A stretch of DNA of 64,000 bases from the NCBI RefSeq assembly GCF_019468465.1, contig NZ_CP080519.1:4665001-4729000 (forward strand), written 5' to 3'. The DNA is from Amycolatopsis sp. DSM 110486. Its GTDB lineage: Bacteria; Actinomycetota; Actinomycetes; Mycobacteriales; Pseudonocardiaceae. Shown piece by piece: positions 52,418 to 60,601 of the stretch (its first letter is position 1; each line of letters begins with the position of its first letter). Below the pieces are notes generated by a model. The model was given only the letters and a program-made list of their open reading frames with translations. It searched no databases and was not told where the DNA came from. A program made the position numbers and the translations under genes.

Positions 52418-53713
52418 GTGCCTGAATACCTGTCGACCGCGCCTGTCAAGGGGACCCGAGACTTCGTCCCCGCCGAAATGTCCGTTCGCACGCAGGTGTT
52501 CGGCCATCTCTACGACGTCCTGGAGCGCTACGGCTTCCTCCGCTACGACGCTCCCGTGCTGGAGCCCGCCGAGATCTACGAGCGGAAGTCGGGCCAGGAG
52601 ATCGCCGACCAGCAGCTCTACACACTGACGACGAAGGGCGGCGAGCGCCTCGCGCTGCGCCCGGAGATGACGCCGTCGGTGGCCCGGATGATCGCCGGCA
52701 ACGCGAAGTCGCTGTCGTTCCCCGTGCGCTGGTACAGCCACCCGAACTGCTTCCGCTACGAGCGCCCGCAGCGTGGCCGCGTGCGGGAGCACTGGCAGAT
52801 CAACGCGGACATCTTCGGTTCCGAGAGCGCGAACTGCGAGATCGAGATGTTCGAGCTGATCCACGACCTCATGGAGTCGGTGGGTGCGTCTTCGGACATG
52901 TTCGCCGTGCGCGTGAACGACCGGAACCTGCTGACGTCGGCGCTCATCGACGTGGTGGGCGTCTCCGCGGAGCACCTGCCGGCCGTGTTCGGCTTGGTGG
53001 ACCGCTGGGAGAAGACGTCGGCGGAGGAGCACGCTTCGTCCGCCGAGGAGATCGGACTCACGGACAAGCAGTTCGAGAAGCTCACCGAGGCCCTCGGCTC
53101 CGGTGCCGCGCTGCTCGACGAGCTGCCCGCGGAGGTCAAGGAGCAGTCGAACCTGGTGCGCGTGCTGTCCAGCTCGGCCGCGAGCCTGGTGAAGTTCGAG
53201 CCGATGATCGTACGCGGGCTGGCCTACTACACGTCCACCGTGTTCGAGGTCTTCGACACCTCGCCGAAGAACCGCCGCGCCCTCTTCGGCGGCGGCCGCT
53301 ACGCCGACCTCGCCTCGCTCTTCACCAAGGAACGCATCCCGGGCATCGGCTTCGGCATGGGCGACGTCACGCTCATGGACTTCCTCGACACCCACGGCCT
53401 CACGCCCGCCCCGCGCACCGAGGTGGACGTCATGGTCATCCCGGTCACCGAGGAACTCGCCGACGCCGCTCGCCAGGTCGCGACCTCCCTGCGCCGCGCC
53501 GGCCTCCGCACGTCGACCCCGATCGAGCACCGCAAGCTCGGCAAGGAGCTCACCCGCGCCGACAAGGCCGGCGCCGCGGCCGTGGTGATCGTAGGCCAGG
53601 AGGACTGGGACGGTGGGAACGTGACCGTCCGGAGCCTGGCCACGCGGGAACAGCAGCAGGTCGCGCTGGCCGACGTCGCCGCGACCGTGGGTGGGCTGGT
53701 TACGCCGGCTTGA
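52418..53713 (+). CDS. hisS: Histidyl-tRNA synthetase
   Basis: 431-residue class II synthetase charging tRNA-His. Motif 1 region GTRDFVPAEMSVR, substrate loop ALRPEMTPSVARMIAG, motif 2 CFRYERPQRGRVREHWQIN, histidine loop VRGLAYYTSTVFEVFDTS, motif 3 GGGRYADL with GIGFGMGDV, and a C-terminal anticodon domain. The histidine loop reads GLAYYT where the common bacterial form is GLDYYT, and motif 2 REHWQIN is also unlike the usual bacterial version; both recall archaeal-type HisRS. GTG 52418 has no ribosome binding site but TAAGCT ends 7 bp before it. Confidence 0.93.
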   Translation: MPEYLSTAPVKGTRDFVPAEMSVRTQVFGHLYDVLERYGFLRYDAPVLEPAEIYERKSGQEIADQQLYTLTTKGGERLALRPEMTPSVARMIAGNAKSLSFPVRWYSHPNCFRYERPQRGRVREHWQINADIFGSESANCEIEMFELIHDLMESVGASSDMFAVRVNDRNLLTSALIDVVGVSAEHLPAVFGLVDRWEKTSAEEHASSAEEIGLTDKQFEKLTEALGSGAALLDELPAEVKEQSNLVRVLSSSAASLVKFEPMIVRGLAYYTSTVFEVFDTSPKNRRALFGGGRYADLASLFTKERIPGIGFGMGDVTLMDFLDTHGLTPAPRTEVDVMVIPVTEELADAARQVATSLRRAGLRTSTPIEHRKLGKELTRADKAGAAAVVIVGQEDWDGGNVTVRSLATREQQQVALADVAATVGGLVTPA

Positions 53714-53732
53714 GTTTTTCCTTGTAGATCAC

Positions 53733-53776
53733 CGAAAACAGCCCCGCCCGGCGAAAGCCCGGCGGGGCTGTTTTCG
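53733..53776. terminator. Bidirectional rho-independent-type terminator
   Basis: A 16-bp stem, CGAAAACAGCCCCGCC (53733-53748) with its complement at 53761-53776. A-rich and T-rich outer ends allow termination of hisS and of the convergent hydrolase gene. Confidence 0.9.
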
Positions 53777-53826
53777 TGTCTCCCTCGCAGCCGCTGCAGC
53801 GGTCCCGCCCCCTCGGCGGGGCCGGG

Positions 53827-54621
53827 TCAGGGCTGGAGGGAGAAGGAGGCGACCAGCGAGGCGACTTCGGCCGGCTGGTCGACGAACGGGGTGTGGCCGG
53901 AATCAAGGAAGGTGACGTCGGCGCCGGCGGTGTGGTAGCGGGTGGCGGCGGAAGTGTGGTCGTAGAGGCGGTCGCGGCGGCCGAGGATCGCGAGGGTGGG
54001 CAGGCCGAGCGCGGAGATCTGCGCGTCGAGCGGGTTGGTGGCCAGGAGGCGGCGCCGTTCGGTGAGGACGGCGTGGGCCATGGCCGGGCTGGTGGCGGAG
54101 AAGTCGGCGTGGGCCTGGCGCAGCGGGGTAGGGCGCAACACGAAACCGACAGGGGCCGACGAAGCCAAACGGTGCAGCAAGCGGCCGGCGAACGGCGCCG
54201 CGAGCAAACCGTTGCCCGGCGGGAAAGTGGCGTGGCTGTAGTCCGGCGCCTGTCCGATGAGGACGGTCCGGGTCACGGCCCCCGAAAGCGAAGCCAGCGC
54301 CAGCACCACGTCGGCGCCGAAGGAGTGACCGACGGCCGTCACGTGGCCGGCGCCGATCAGCTTCAGGGCGCCGGCCAGGGTCGTGGCCTGGGAGACGGCG
54401 TCGAGGCCCGTGTGGCCGCCCGTGCAGCCGTGGCCGCGCAGATCGGGACGCAGCACGCGGAAGCGGTCGGCCAGCAGGGGCGCCAGGCGGTCGAAGGAGT
54501 GCAGCGAGCCGCTGAAGCCGTGCACGAGCAGCACGGCCGGCGCGTCGGCGGGGCCGTCTTCGCGCAGGTGCATTGCGACCCCGTCGACGTCGAGGACGGT
54601 GCCGGTCGTTCGCCGCGTCAC
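53827..54621 (-). CDS. Alpha/beta hydrolase
   Basis: 264 residues. Oxyanion region LLVHGFSGSLHSFDRL, nucleophile elbow AVGHSFGADVVLAL (Ser), an Asp in ILGRRDRLYDH and the catalytic His in LDSGHTPFVDQP. GTG 54621 overlaps the FAD dehydrogenase stop by 4 bp, so it is the third gene of a TetR - FAD dehydrogenase - hydrolase operon. An ester or ring-cleavage product of the dehydrogenase step is a plausible substrate, but this is inference. Confidence 0.88.
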   Translation of the reverse strand: MTRRTTGTVLDVDGVAMHLREDGPADAPAVLLVHGFSGSLHSFDRLAPLLADRFRVLRPDLRGHGCTGGHTGLDAVSQATTLAGALKLIGAGHVTAVGHSFGADVVLALASLSGAVTRTVLIGQAPDYSHATFPPGNGLLAAPFAGRLLHRLASSAPVGFVLRPTPLRQAHADFSATSPAMAHAVLTERRRLLATNPLDAQISALGLPTLAILGRRDRLYDHTSAATRYHTAGADVTFLDSGHTPFVDQPAEVASLVASFSLQP

Positions 54622-56291
54622 TTCACCGCCCGGGCCATGGTGCGCCCGGCGGCGCGGCCGGAGAAGATGCAGCCGCCGAGGAACGTACCCTCCAGCGCGT
54701 TGTAGCCGTGCACGCCACCGCCGCCGAAGCCCGCGACCTCGCCCGCCGCGTACAGCCCGGTCAGCGGCGTGCCGTCGGCCCGCAGCACGCGCGAGTCCAG
54801 GTCCGTCTGCACGCCGCCCAAAGTCTTGCGCGTGAGGATGTTCAGCCGCACGGCGATCAACGGCCCGTGCGCCGGGTCGAGGATCCGGTGCGGCTTCGCC
54901 ACGCGCGCCACGCGGTCGCCGACGAACTTGCGCGCGTTGGCCACCGCCATCAGCTGCAGGTCCTTCGAGTACCGGTTCCCGACCTCGAGGTCACGAGCCA
55001 CGATCTGGCGCTCCAGCAAGGAAACGTCCAGGGCCGGCCCGCGAGCGATCTTGTTCATCCCGTCGACGAGCGTCGCCAGATCGTCGGCCACCACGAAGTC
55101 GACGCCGTGGCGCTTGAACGCGTCCACCGGCCCCGGCGCGCCCTTCGCGGCGCGGCTGAGCAACGTCTGCTTCAGGTCTTTCCCCGTGATGTCCGGGTTC
55201 TGCTCGGAGCCCGACAGCATGAACTCCTTCTCGAGGATCGACTGCGTGAGCACGAACCACGAGTAGTCGTAACCGGTCGACAGCACGGCCTTCAGCGTCC
55301 GCAGCGTGTCGAACCCCGGGAAGTTCGGCGCGGGCAGCCGCACCCCGTTGGCGTCGAACCACATCGACGACGGCCCGGGGATGATCCGGATCGCGTGATC
55401 CGGCCAGATCGGGTCCCAGTTGTGGATGCCCTCCACGTAGTGCCACATGCGGTCCCGGTTCACCACGCGCGCGCCCGCGGCCTCGCTGATGCCGATCATG
55501 CGACCGTCCACATGGGCCGGAACGCCGGGGATCATCGTCGCCGGCGCCGGGCCCAGCCGGTCGACGGGCCAGTTCTGCCGCACCAGTTCGTGGTTGTGGC
55601 CGATGCCGCCGGAGCTCACCAGCACCGCCGGCGCCGACAGCTCGAACTCACCGGCGGCGACCCGCGAAGACTTCTTGCCCCGCGGCAGATCACTCGGCTC
55701 CAGCACGGTCCCGCGCACACCCGTGACCACGCCGTCGGTCTCCACCAGCTCGTCGACCTGGTGCCGGAACGCGAAGCGCACCTGGCCGCGCTGCTCCGCC
55801 GCCAGCACCGGCTCGGCGAACACCCGCACCACCTCGGGCCCGGTGCCCCACGTCAGGTGGAACCGCGGCACGGAGTTGCCGTGCCCGCCCGCCTTGCCGC
55901 CGCCGCGCTCGGCCCAGCCGACCAGCGGCGTCACGCGCAGGCCCAGCTCGTGCAGGTAGTCGCGCTTCTCGTACGTGGCGAAGCGGACGTACGCCTCGGC
56001 CCACTTGCGCGCCCACAGGTCCTCGTCCTCGCGGTCGAAGCCGGCCGAGTCGAGCCAGTCGCGCAACGCCAGCTCGTAGGAGTCCTTGATCCCCAGCCGG
56101 CGCTGCTCGGGGCTGTTCACGAACAGCAGCCCGCCGAGAGACCAGAACGCCTGGCCGCCCAGGTTCGCGCGGTTCTCCTGGTCCAGCACGAGCACGCGGC
56201 GCCCGGCCTTCACCAGCTCGTGGGTCGCGACCAGCCCGGCCAGGCCGGCGCCGACCACGATCGCGTCCGCTTCGAAGGCGTCCAACCTCAT
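54618..56291 (-). CDS. FAD-binding dehydrogenase, ketosteroid dehydrogenase/fumarate reductase type
   Basis: 557 residues from ATG 56291. N-terminal ADAIVVGAGLAGLVATHELV followed by VLVLDQENRANLGGQAFWS. The C-terminal FAD loop is TGLYAAGEVAGFGGGGVHGY with TFLGGCIFSGRAAGR. The long middle includes RKTLGGVQTDLDSRVL. The protein belongs to the KstD/FrdA superfamily; the closest relatives I recall are Rv0785-like FAD-binding dehydrogenases, whose substrate is unknown. ATGA and GTGA overlaps join it to the TetR and hydrolase genes. Confidence 0.88.
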   Translation of the reverse strand: MRLDAFEADAIVVGAGLAGLVATHELVKAGRRVLVLDQENRANLGGQAFWSLGGLLFVNSPEQRRLGIKDSYELALRDWLDSAGFDREDEDLWARKWAEAYVRFATYEKRDYLHELGLRVTPLVGWAERGGGKAGGHGNSVPRFHLTWGTGPEVVRVFAEPVLAAEQRGQVRFAFRHQVDELVETDGVVTGVRGTVLEPSDLPRGKKSSRVAAGEFELSAPAVLVSSGGIGHNHELVRQNWPVDRLGPAPATMIPGVPAHVDGRMIGISEAAGARVVNRDRMWHYVEGIHNWDPIWPDHAIRIIPGPSSMWFDANGVRLPAPNFPGFDTLRTLKAVLSTGYDYSWFVLTQSILEKEFMLSGSEQNPDITGKDLKQTLLSRAAKGAPGPVDAFKRHGVDFVVADDLATLVDGMNKIARGPALDVSLLERQIVARDLEVGNRYSKDLQLMAVANARKFVGDRVARVAKPHRILDPAHGPLIAVRLNILTRKTLGGVQTDLDSRVLRADGTPLTGLYAAGEVAGFGGGGVHGYNALEGTFLGGCIFSGRAAGRTMARAVK

Positions 56292-56908
56292 GTCTCCTCG
56301 GTGTAGGCCGTGATCACCTGTACGCACAGGTCACGGCGCCGCTGCCACACGAGCGGGTTGTCGGGGTCCATCAGGCATTGCGCGCTGGTGCCGTCGTGCA
56401 TCGCGACGAGCGCCTGGCCCAGCGCCACGGGATCGGGGATCGAGCGGCCGGCCCGCGCGAGCAGCTCGACCATCAGCGGCATCAGCGCTTCGGCGATGGC
56501 TTCCTCGCGCGCGGTCATCACGCGCCGCAGGCTGGGGTTGCGCAGGGCGTGGGCGGTGAACTCGGCGCTCACGCGGAACCACGCGTCGTCCACGGGGATC
56601 GCGGGCAGCACGCGCTCGACGACCGCCCGCACGTCGGGCAGATCGACCGGCGTGAACGCGTCGAACGCCGCGCGCACGGCCGCGATCATCGCCGCCGACC
56701 GCCCTTCCCACATGGCCAGGAACAGCTCGTCGAGCGAGGCGAAGTTCGAGTAGAACGCACCGCGTGTGTAGCCCGCGCGCTCGCAGATCTGCTCCACTGT
56801 GGACCGTCCGAAGCCCTCTTCGGCGAACACCGGGAGAGCGGCTTCGAGCAGGCGCCGGCGGGTCTCCGCGCGACGGCGCGGCACGCGGTCCGCCGTCGGT
56901 TCGATCAT
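56288..56908 (-). CDS. TetR-family transcriptional regulator
   Basis: 206 residues. Helix-turn-helix: RRRLLEAALPVFAEEGFGRS and TVEQICERAGYTRGAFYSNF. The C-terminal domain is helical with FRVSAEFTAHALRNPSLRRV. First gene of the operon with the FAD dehydrogenase and hydrolase. An 11-bp inverted repeat lies 11 bp upstream of its start and is probably its own operator, making the operon autoregulated. Confidence 0.92.
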   Translation of the reverse strand: MIEPTADRVPRRRAETRRRLLEAALPVFAEEGFGRSTVEQICERAGYTRGAFYSNFASLDELFLAMWEGRSAAMIAAVRAAFDAFTPVDLPDVRAVVERVLPAIPVDDAWFRVSAEFTAHALRNPSLRRVMTAREEAIAEALMPLMVELLARAGRSIPDPVALGQALVAMHDGTSAQCLMDPDNPLVWQRRRDLCVQVITAYTEET

Positions 56909-56919
56909 CAGGCCTCCCG

Positions 56920-56962
56920 CTTTCGATACGCCAGCGTACTCAATGCACCGACGTATCGAAAG
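56920..56962. promoter_or_regulatory. Long inverted repeat, candidate operator of the TetR operon
   Basis: Perfect arms CTTTCGATACG (56920-56930) and CGTATCGAAAG (56952-56962) with 21 bp between them. The half-site pair directly precedes the TetR start. The inner bases TACGCCAGCGTA (56927-56938) form a second, smaller palindrome. Confidence 0.7.
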
Positions 56963-57025
56963 GGAGCGTGAGCAAGGTCAAGATCGACCCTGTTCAGTAA
57001 CTAAGTACTTCAGTAAGCGCGCAGC

Positions 57026-58174
57026 TCAGGAAGCCGCGACGCCCCGCGCCATGACCAGCAGTGGCTTGCCCAGCGCCGCCAGTTCGGCCAGCGGGTCACC
57101 GTCGACCACCAGCAGGTCGGCCGCCAGCCCGGGCTCCAGCCGACCTGTGACCGAGCCCAGGCCGAGGCCCGCTGCGCTGTCCTCGGTGGCGATCTCGAGG
57201 ATCCGCCGCCGCGAGAAGCCGAGCCATTCGTACAGCTCGAGCGCGCCCACGGGGTCGTCGAACGTCGAGCCGGGCAGGCCCGCGTCGGTGCCCGAGAGCA
57301 GGCGCACACCGTGTTCCTCCAGCCACGGCAGCCGCCCGTAGACGCGGCGTGCGAGGTCCTCGCCCATGCGCTCGACCATCATCCGCCAGTTGCGGCTGCT
57401 CGTGGAGCACGCCGAGACGCCGCCCTTGGCCATGCGGCGCGCGACCTCCGGGCGCAGGTCGGTCTGCTGCGGGCCGGTCATGAACGTGCAGTGCTCGATC
57501 GTCGAGACGCCGGCCTCGACGCAGTCGGCGATCGCGTCGGCGCCGTGGGCGTGCGCGGCGACCGGCAGTCCGCGCCGCGCGGCCTGCGAGACGACCACGC
57601 CGAGCTGCCGCGCGTCGAACTGCGACTCCCACATCTCCGCGCCACCAGGCGTGATCTGGCCGCCGCCCGCCATCACCTTGATCACGTCGGCGCCCGCGGC
57701 CGCGTTGGCGTCGATCCGCGCGCGGATCTCGGCGTCGGAGGAGACCACGCCGCCGAAGAAGTGGCAGTGTCCATCCGGGACGGTCAGCGGCGGCCCGGCC
57801 GCGAGCACCCGCGGTCCGCCGGCCGGCTTCACCACGGTGCGGCCGCCGAGGTCGCGTACGGTGGTGACGCCGCTGCGCAGCAGTTGCCCGAGCCGTTCCT
57901 CCGCACCGTTCGCGACATCGGTGTCATCACTGGCCAGGAAGTTCGGCAGCATCTCGCGCGTGGCGTCGAAACACAGGTGCACGTGGGAGTTGAACAGTCC
58001 CGCCAGCACGGTCGCGTCCGGGAAATCGCGCACCACGGGGTCGACGGCCGCCGCGGCCACCTCGTCGGGCCGTCCGACTGCGACAATCTCGCCGTCGCGC
58101 ACCAGCACGGCGCCGCCGTCGATCGGGGTCGAGGGCCGGGGCAGCACCCGGGCCGCCGTGATCAGGGTGTCCAC
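57026..58174 (-). CDS. Metal-dependent amidohydrolase
   Basis: 382 residues of the amidohydrolase superfamily, imidazolonepropionase/prolidase-like branch. Metal ligands: GLFNSHVHLCFDATRE (HxH), a lysine in AGADVIKVMAGGG, the His in LPVAAHAHGADAIADCVEAG, STIEHCTFM, and the Asp in LLSGTDAGLPGSTFDD. The last part is the composite beta-sandwich (AADLLVVDGDPLAEL). It starts 2 bp after the stop of the membrane protein gene, placing it in the XRE/ImmA operon. Substrate unknown. Confidence 0.88.
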   Translation of the reverse strand: MDTLITAARVLPRPSTPIDGGAVLVRDGEIVAVGRPDEVAAAAVDPVVRDFPDATVLAGLFNSHVHLCFDATREMLPNFLASDDTDVANGAEERLGQLLRSGVTTVRDLGGRTVVKPAGGPRVLAAGPPLTVPDGHCHFFGGVVSSDAEIRARIDANAAAGADVIKVMAGGGQITPGGAEMWESQFDARQLGVVVSQAARRGLPVAAHAHGADAIADCVEAGVSTIEHCTFMTGPQQTDLRPEVARRMAKGGVSACSTSSRNWRMMVERMGEDLARRVYGRLPWLEEHGVRLLSGTDAGLPGSTFDDPVGALELYEWLGFSRRRILEIATEDSAAGLGLGSVTGRLEPGLAADLLVVDGDPLAELAALGKPLLVMARGVAAS

Positions 58175-58176
58175 GT

Positions 58177-59280
58177 TCAGTTTTCCTTTCCCACAAGCGT
58201 TGCCGACAGCGACAGCAGCGGCCGTACGTCCGATTCCAGGTCCGCGCCGCCGCCCGGCAGCACGAGCTTGGCCCGCCCGTCGCTCACCTCACCTGAGGCC
58301 TGGCGGGCCAGCGCGGTCCGCAGTGCCGCGGCCGCGGCGGACGGATCGTCGGCCGCGAGTGAGGCCAGGTCCGTCTCCAGGTACGGGCTCAGCTGCACCA
58401 GCCCGTCGCGGATCTCGATCACGCGCCGGTAGTAGCGGCGGTGCACGGCGAACCGGTCGCGCAGGCCGTTGCCCGGCGGCGTCCGCAGCACGATGCTCGG
58501 GTAAGCCGCCACCAGGAGTGTCCACAGTGGAGCGAGGCGGTGGTGGTCGGCCCGGTGCCGGCGCCGCCGGACCACAGCCGCCACGCGAGCCCGCACACCG
58601 GGATAGGTGATGCCCGCGAGGAACAGCACGCTGCCGAGGATCACCAGAGGCACCACGAGCCACAGCAACGCCGGCACGGCCACGTCGAACACCCACGCCA
58701 CCACCAGGTACAGCGCCCGCAACACGCTGCCGGCGGCCGCCGCGAGGAGGCTCGCCGCACCGATGCGCAGGCCCGTGCGCAGGTGCGGGTCGGCCACGCG
58801 CTGGTAGCGCACGATCCACACCGCGCACGCCGTGATCGCGTAGATCAGGTACGCCCCACCACTGAAGTAGAACAACGCGATCCCAGGCTCGTGCACCGTG
58901 TCCGGCCCGAGGGCGGCACCCCGCAGCGGCACCGGCGTGATCGCCAGCGCGAACGTCATCACGGCGATCGCGGCGGCCAGCGGCACGAGCTCCAGCGCGA
59001 CGCCGCGCGCCTGGCGCGGGCCGAGCGCGGAGCCGAGGAAGAAGATCAGCAGCGAGCAGACGCCGCACGAGAGCAGCACGTTGTTCGCCAGCCGCGCGCC
59101 ACCCGGGGCGGTCAGGCCGTCGAACCACGTGGTCACCCCGCGTTGCTGAGCGAGGAACGCCAGCGCGAACGCGGCGATGGTGACCGTGACGGCCCAGTTC
59201 GGCAGCCGCGGCGAGCGCACCAGCTGGTAGACGCGCCAGGCGAGCGCCGCGGTGAAGAGGGCGAAGAAGGCAGCGGTCAC
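58177..59280 (-). CDS. Polytopic membrane protein of the MAB_1171c type
   Basis: 367 residues. About seven or eight hydrophobic segments fill the first 230 residues (for example FFALFTAALAWRVYQLV, LSCGVCSLLIFFLGSALG, IALFYFSGGAYLIYAITA, PALLWLVVPLVILGSVLF). A soluble 130-residue tail contains LAPLWTLLVAAYPSIVL and RDRFAVHRRYYRRVIEIRDG, which I recognise as the MAB_1171c-type signature. GTG 59280 overlaps the ImmA-like stop by 4 bp. This trio (XRE, ImmA/IrrE, MAB_1171c) recurs in actinomycetes; its job is not known to me. Confidence 0.82.
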   Translation of the reverse strand: MTAAFFALFTAALAWRVYQLVRSPRLPNWAVTVTIAAFALAFLAQQRGVTTWFDGLTAPGGARLANNVLLSCGVCSLLIFFLGSALGPRQARGVALELVPLAAAIAVMTFALAITPVPLRGAALGPDTVHEPGIALFYFSGGAYLIYAITACAVWIVRYQRVADPHLRTGLRIGAASLLAAAAGSVLRALYLVVAWVFDVAVPALLWLVVPLVILGSVLFLAGITYPGVRARVAAVVRRRRHRADHHRLAPLWTLLVAAYPSIVLRTPPGNGLRDRFAVHRRYYRRVIEIRDGLVQLSPYLETDLASLAADDPSAAAAALRTALARQASGEVSDGRAKLVLPGGGADLESDVRPLLSLSATLVGKEN

Positions 59281-59801
59281 AGCCAGCCCTGGTGGTCGCC
59301 CAACGTGCCTTGGATGCGCCGCAGGTCGTGGTCGGCCGCGGCGCGCGGGATCGTGTAGTTCAGCACCGACGCCCACTCGAGGATGATCGTGGCCACCGTC
59401 TCGGCCTCCCACTCGTGGGCCTCGTCGTAGGAGGTGCGGCGCAACGCGCGGCGCACGGAGTCCCCGTCGAGGCTTTCCACGGCCGGGCCCCGCAAGAAAT
59501 CGGCCGGTTCCGCGTCTCCGCCCGGTTCGTGGTCGGCGAGCAGGTGGCCGAGCTCGTGCAGGATGATGTGGTCCTGGTGGGCTTTCGTCGTTTCCTGCTG
59601 GAAGAAGATGTAGTCGGCCGAGGCGGTCGCGATCCAGCAGCCGAACGGGCCGGGCACTTCGAGCGGGTAGGCCATGAGCCGGATCGGGCGGCCGCGGCGC
59701 TCGCCGAGGCGTTCGCAGAGCTGCCCGACGTCGAGCGGCGGCCTGATGTCGAGGTCCTTCAGCAGCCGCCGGCAGCGTTTGCGGAGTTCGCGTTCCTTCA
59801 C
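59277..59801 (-). CDS. ImmA/IrrE-family metallopeptidase
   Basis: 174 residues. The zinc motif HELGH is present in DHIILHELGHLLADHEPG, with a downstream EAETVATIILEWAS supplying the third ligand Glu. The N-terminal part (RRLLKDLDIRPPLDVGQLCE) matches the family. Such proteases cleave a partner repressor upon a signal; the natural target here is the XRE protein encoded directly upstream with a 5-bp overlap. Confidence 0.9.
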   Translation of the reverse strand: MKERELRKRCRRLLKDLDIRPPLDVGQLCERLGERRGRPIRLMAYPLEVPGPFGCWIATASADYIFFQQETTKAHQDHIILHELGHLLADHEPGGDAEPADFLRGPAVESLDGDSVRRALRRTSYDEAHEWEAETVATIILEWASVLNYTIPRAAADHDLRRIQGTLGDHQGWL

Positions 59802-60202
59802 GGTCCGCTGTGGCCTTCCCGTTCGGCGCGCTCATAGCGCTCGACGAGGTCGAGCAGGTCCATGACCTGACGGCGGCCCTGCGGCGAGAGCTCCTGCGCG
59901 CGCATGGCCATCAGCTTCGCCTCGACGGCCGGCGCGTCTCCGGAGACGCGCTCGTCCTCGTCGTCGAAGAAGTACGTGACCGGCACCCCGAACAGCTTCG
60001 CCAGCGCCTCGACGTAGTGGATCTTCGGGTTGATCCGCTTTCCGGTCGCCAGCTGCTGCAGGTACGCCGGCGACATCGCGGGCCCGCCCGTGCGCTCGAT
60101 CGCCGCCGACATCTCCCGGTAGCTGTGCGGTGCGCGGCCGTCCGCCCGGGACGAGTCGATGAGCGTGCTCAGCTTCTCCGCGAAGGTGCGTTGCCGTGGC
60201 AT
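59798..60202 (-). CDS. XRE-family DNA-binding protein, partner of ImmA/IrrE
   Basis: 134 residues from ATG 60202, with AAGGGGGCGG before it (GTG 60205 is also in frame). Helix-turn-helix: REMSAAIERTGGPAMSPAYL with QQLATGKRINPKIHYVEALA and KLFGVPVTYFF. The C-terminal tail MAMRAQELSPQGRRQVMDL is helical. First gene of the operon; three copies of GGATTGGT-type sites lie upstream and are candidate operators. Confidence 0.92.
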   Translation of the reverse strand: MPRQRTFAEKLSTLIDSSRADGRAPHSYREMSAAIERTGGPAMSPAYLQQLATGKRINPKIHYVEALAKLFGVPVTYFFDDEDERVSGDAPAVEAKLMAMRAQELSPQGRRQVMDLLDLVERYERAEREGHSGP

Positions 60203-60243
60203 CACCGCCCCCTTCCCCTTGTCCGGATAGTACTGTGCCGTCT

Positions 60244-60336
60244 GTTACCAATCCGACCACAGCCACGGCGGGATTGGTTGCCAGACGCGAGAGCGTCCGG
60301 CTCGGTGCCCGCCTACTTTTGGCCGGATTGGTAACG
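60244..60336. promoter_or_regulatory. Three repeated sites, candidate XRE operators
   Basis: GTTACCAATCCG (60244-60255, inverted), GGATTGGTTGCC (60271-60282) and GGATTGGTAACG (60325-60336). The first and third are exact inverted copies over 11 bases or more. They lie between the XRE start and a plus-strand promoter at 60359. Confidence 0.65.
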
Positions 60337-60358
60337 GCGTGTCTACTGTACGCACCTG

Positions 60359-60389
60359 TTGACACCGCCTGTATGCAGTGGTTTACAGT
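60359..60389 (+). promoter_or_regulatory. Plus-strand promoter of a putative small RNA
   Basis: A perfect -35 TTGACA (60359-60364), then TACAGT (60384-60389, 19-bp spacer) or TTTACA (60382-60387, 17-bp spacer). No protein gene follows on this strand before the terminator at 60538. Confidence 0.6.
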
Positions 60390-60396
60390 GGCCGCG

Positions 60397-60590
60397 TCCC
60401 GCTCCGGACACGTCCGTACTCTGGGGGTGTTCGGAACCCGGAGCGGGATCTTGTCCTGCGCCTGGCTCGCCGTGATCAGCCATTTGTAGTACGCTTGAGT
60501 GGTCAAGGTTGATCGCCTCGTAGCGAACCCTTGATCTGGCCTGTTGCCGGAGGTCGACCCCCAGGGCTTCCGGTGACAGGCCCCTTTATT
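60397..60590 (+). ncRNA. Candidate small noncoding RNA
   Basis: About 195 nt from the predicted start to the terminator, with no convincing coding frame. Three stems are visible: arms TCCCGCTCCGG (60397-60407) and CCGGAGCGGGA (60438-60448); TCAAGGTT (60503-60510) with AACCCTTGA (60526-60534, one bulge); and the terminator stem at 60538-60582. I do not recognise a known RNA family; it is not tmRNA, SRP RNA or the 6C type. It is divergent from the XRE/ImmA operon and may share its operators. Confidence 0.5.
60538..60590 (+). terminator. Terminator of the putative small RNA
   Basis: GGCCTGTTGCCGGA (60538-60551) pairs with TCCGGTGACAGGCC (60569-60582), leaving one TG/TG internal mismatch, followed by CCCTTTATTTTC. 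The T-rich tract lies on the plus-strand side only, so it serves plus-strand transcription. Confidence 0.75.
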
Positions 60591-60601
60591 TTCTGGGCCG
60601 G

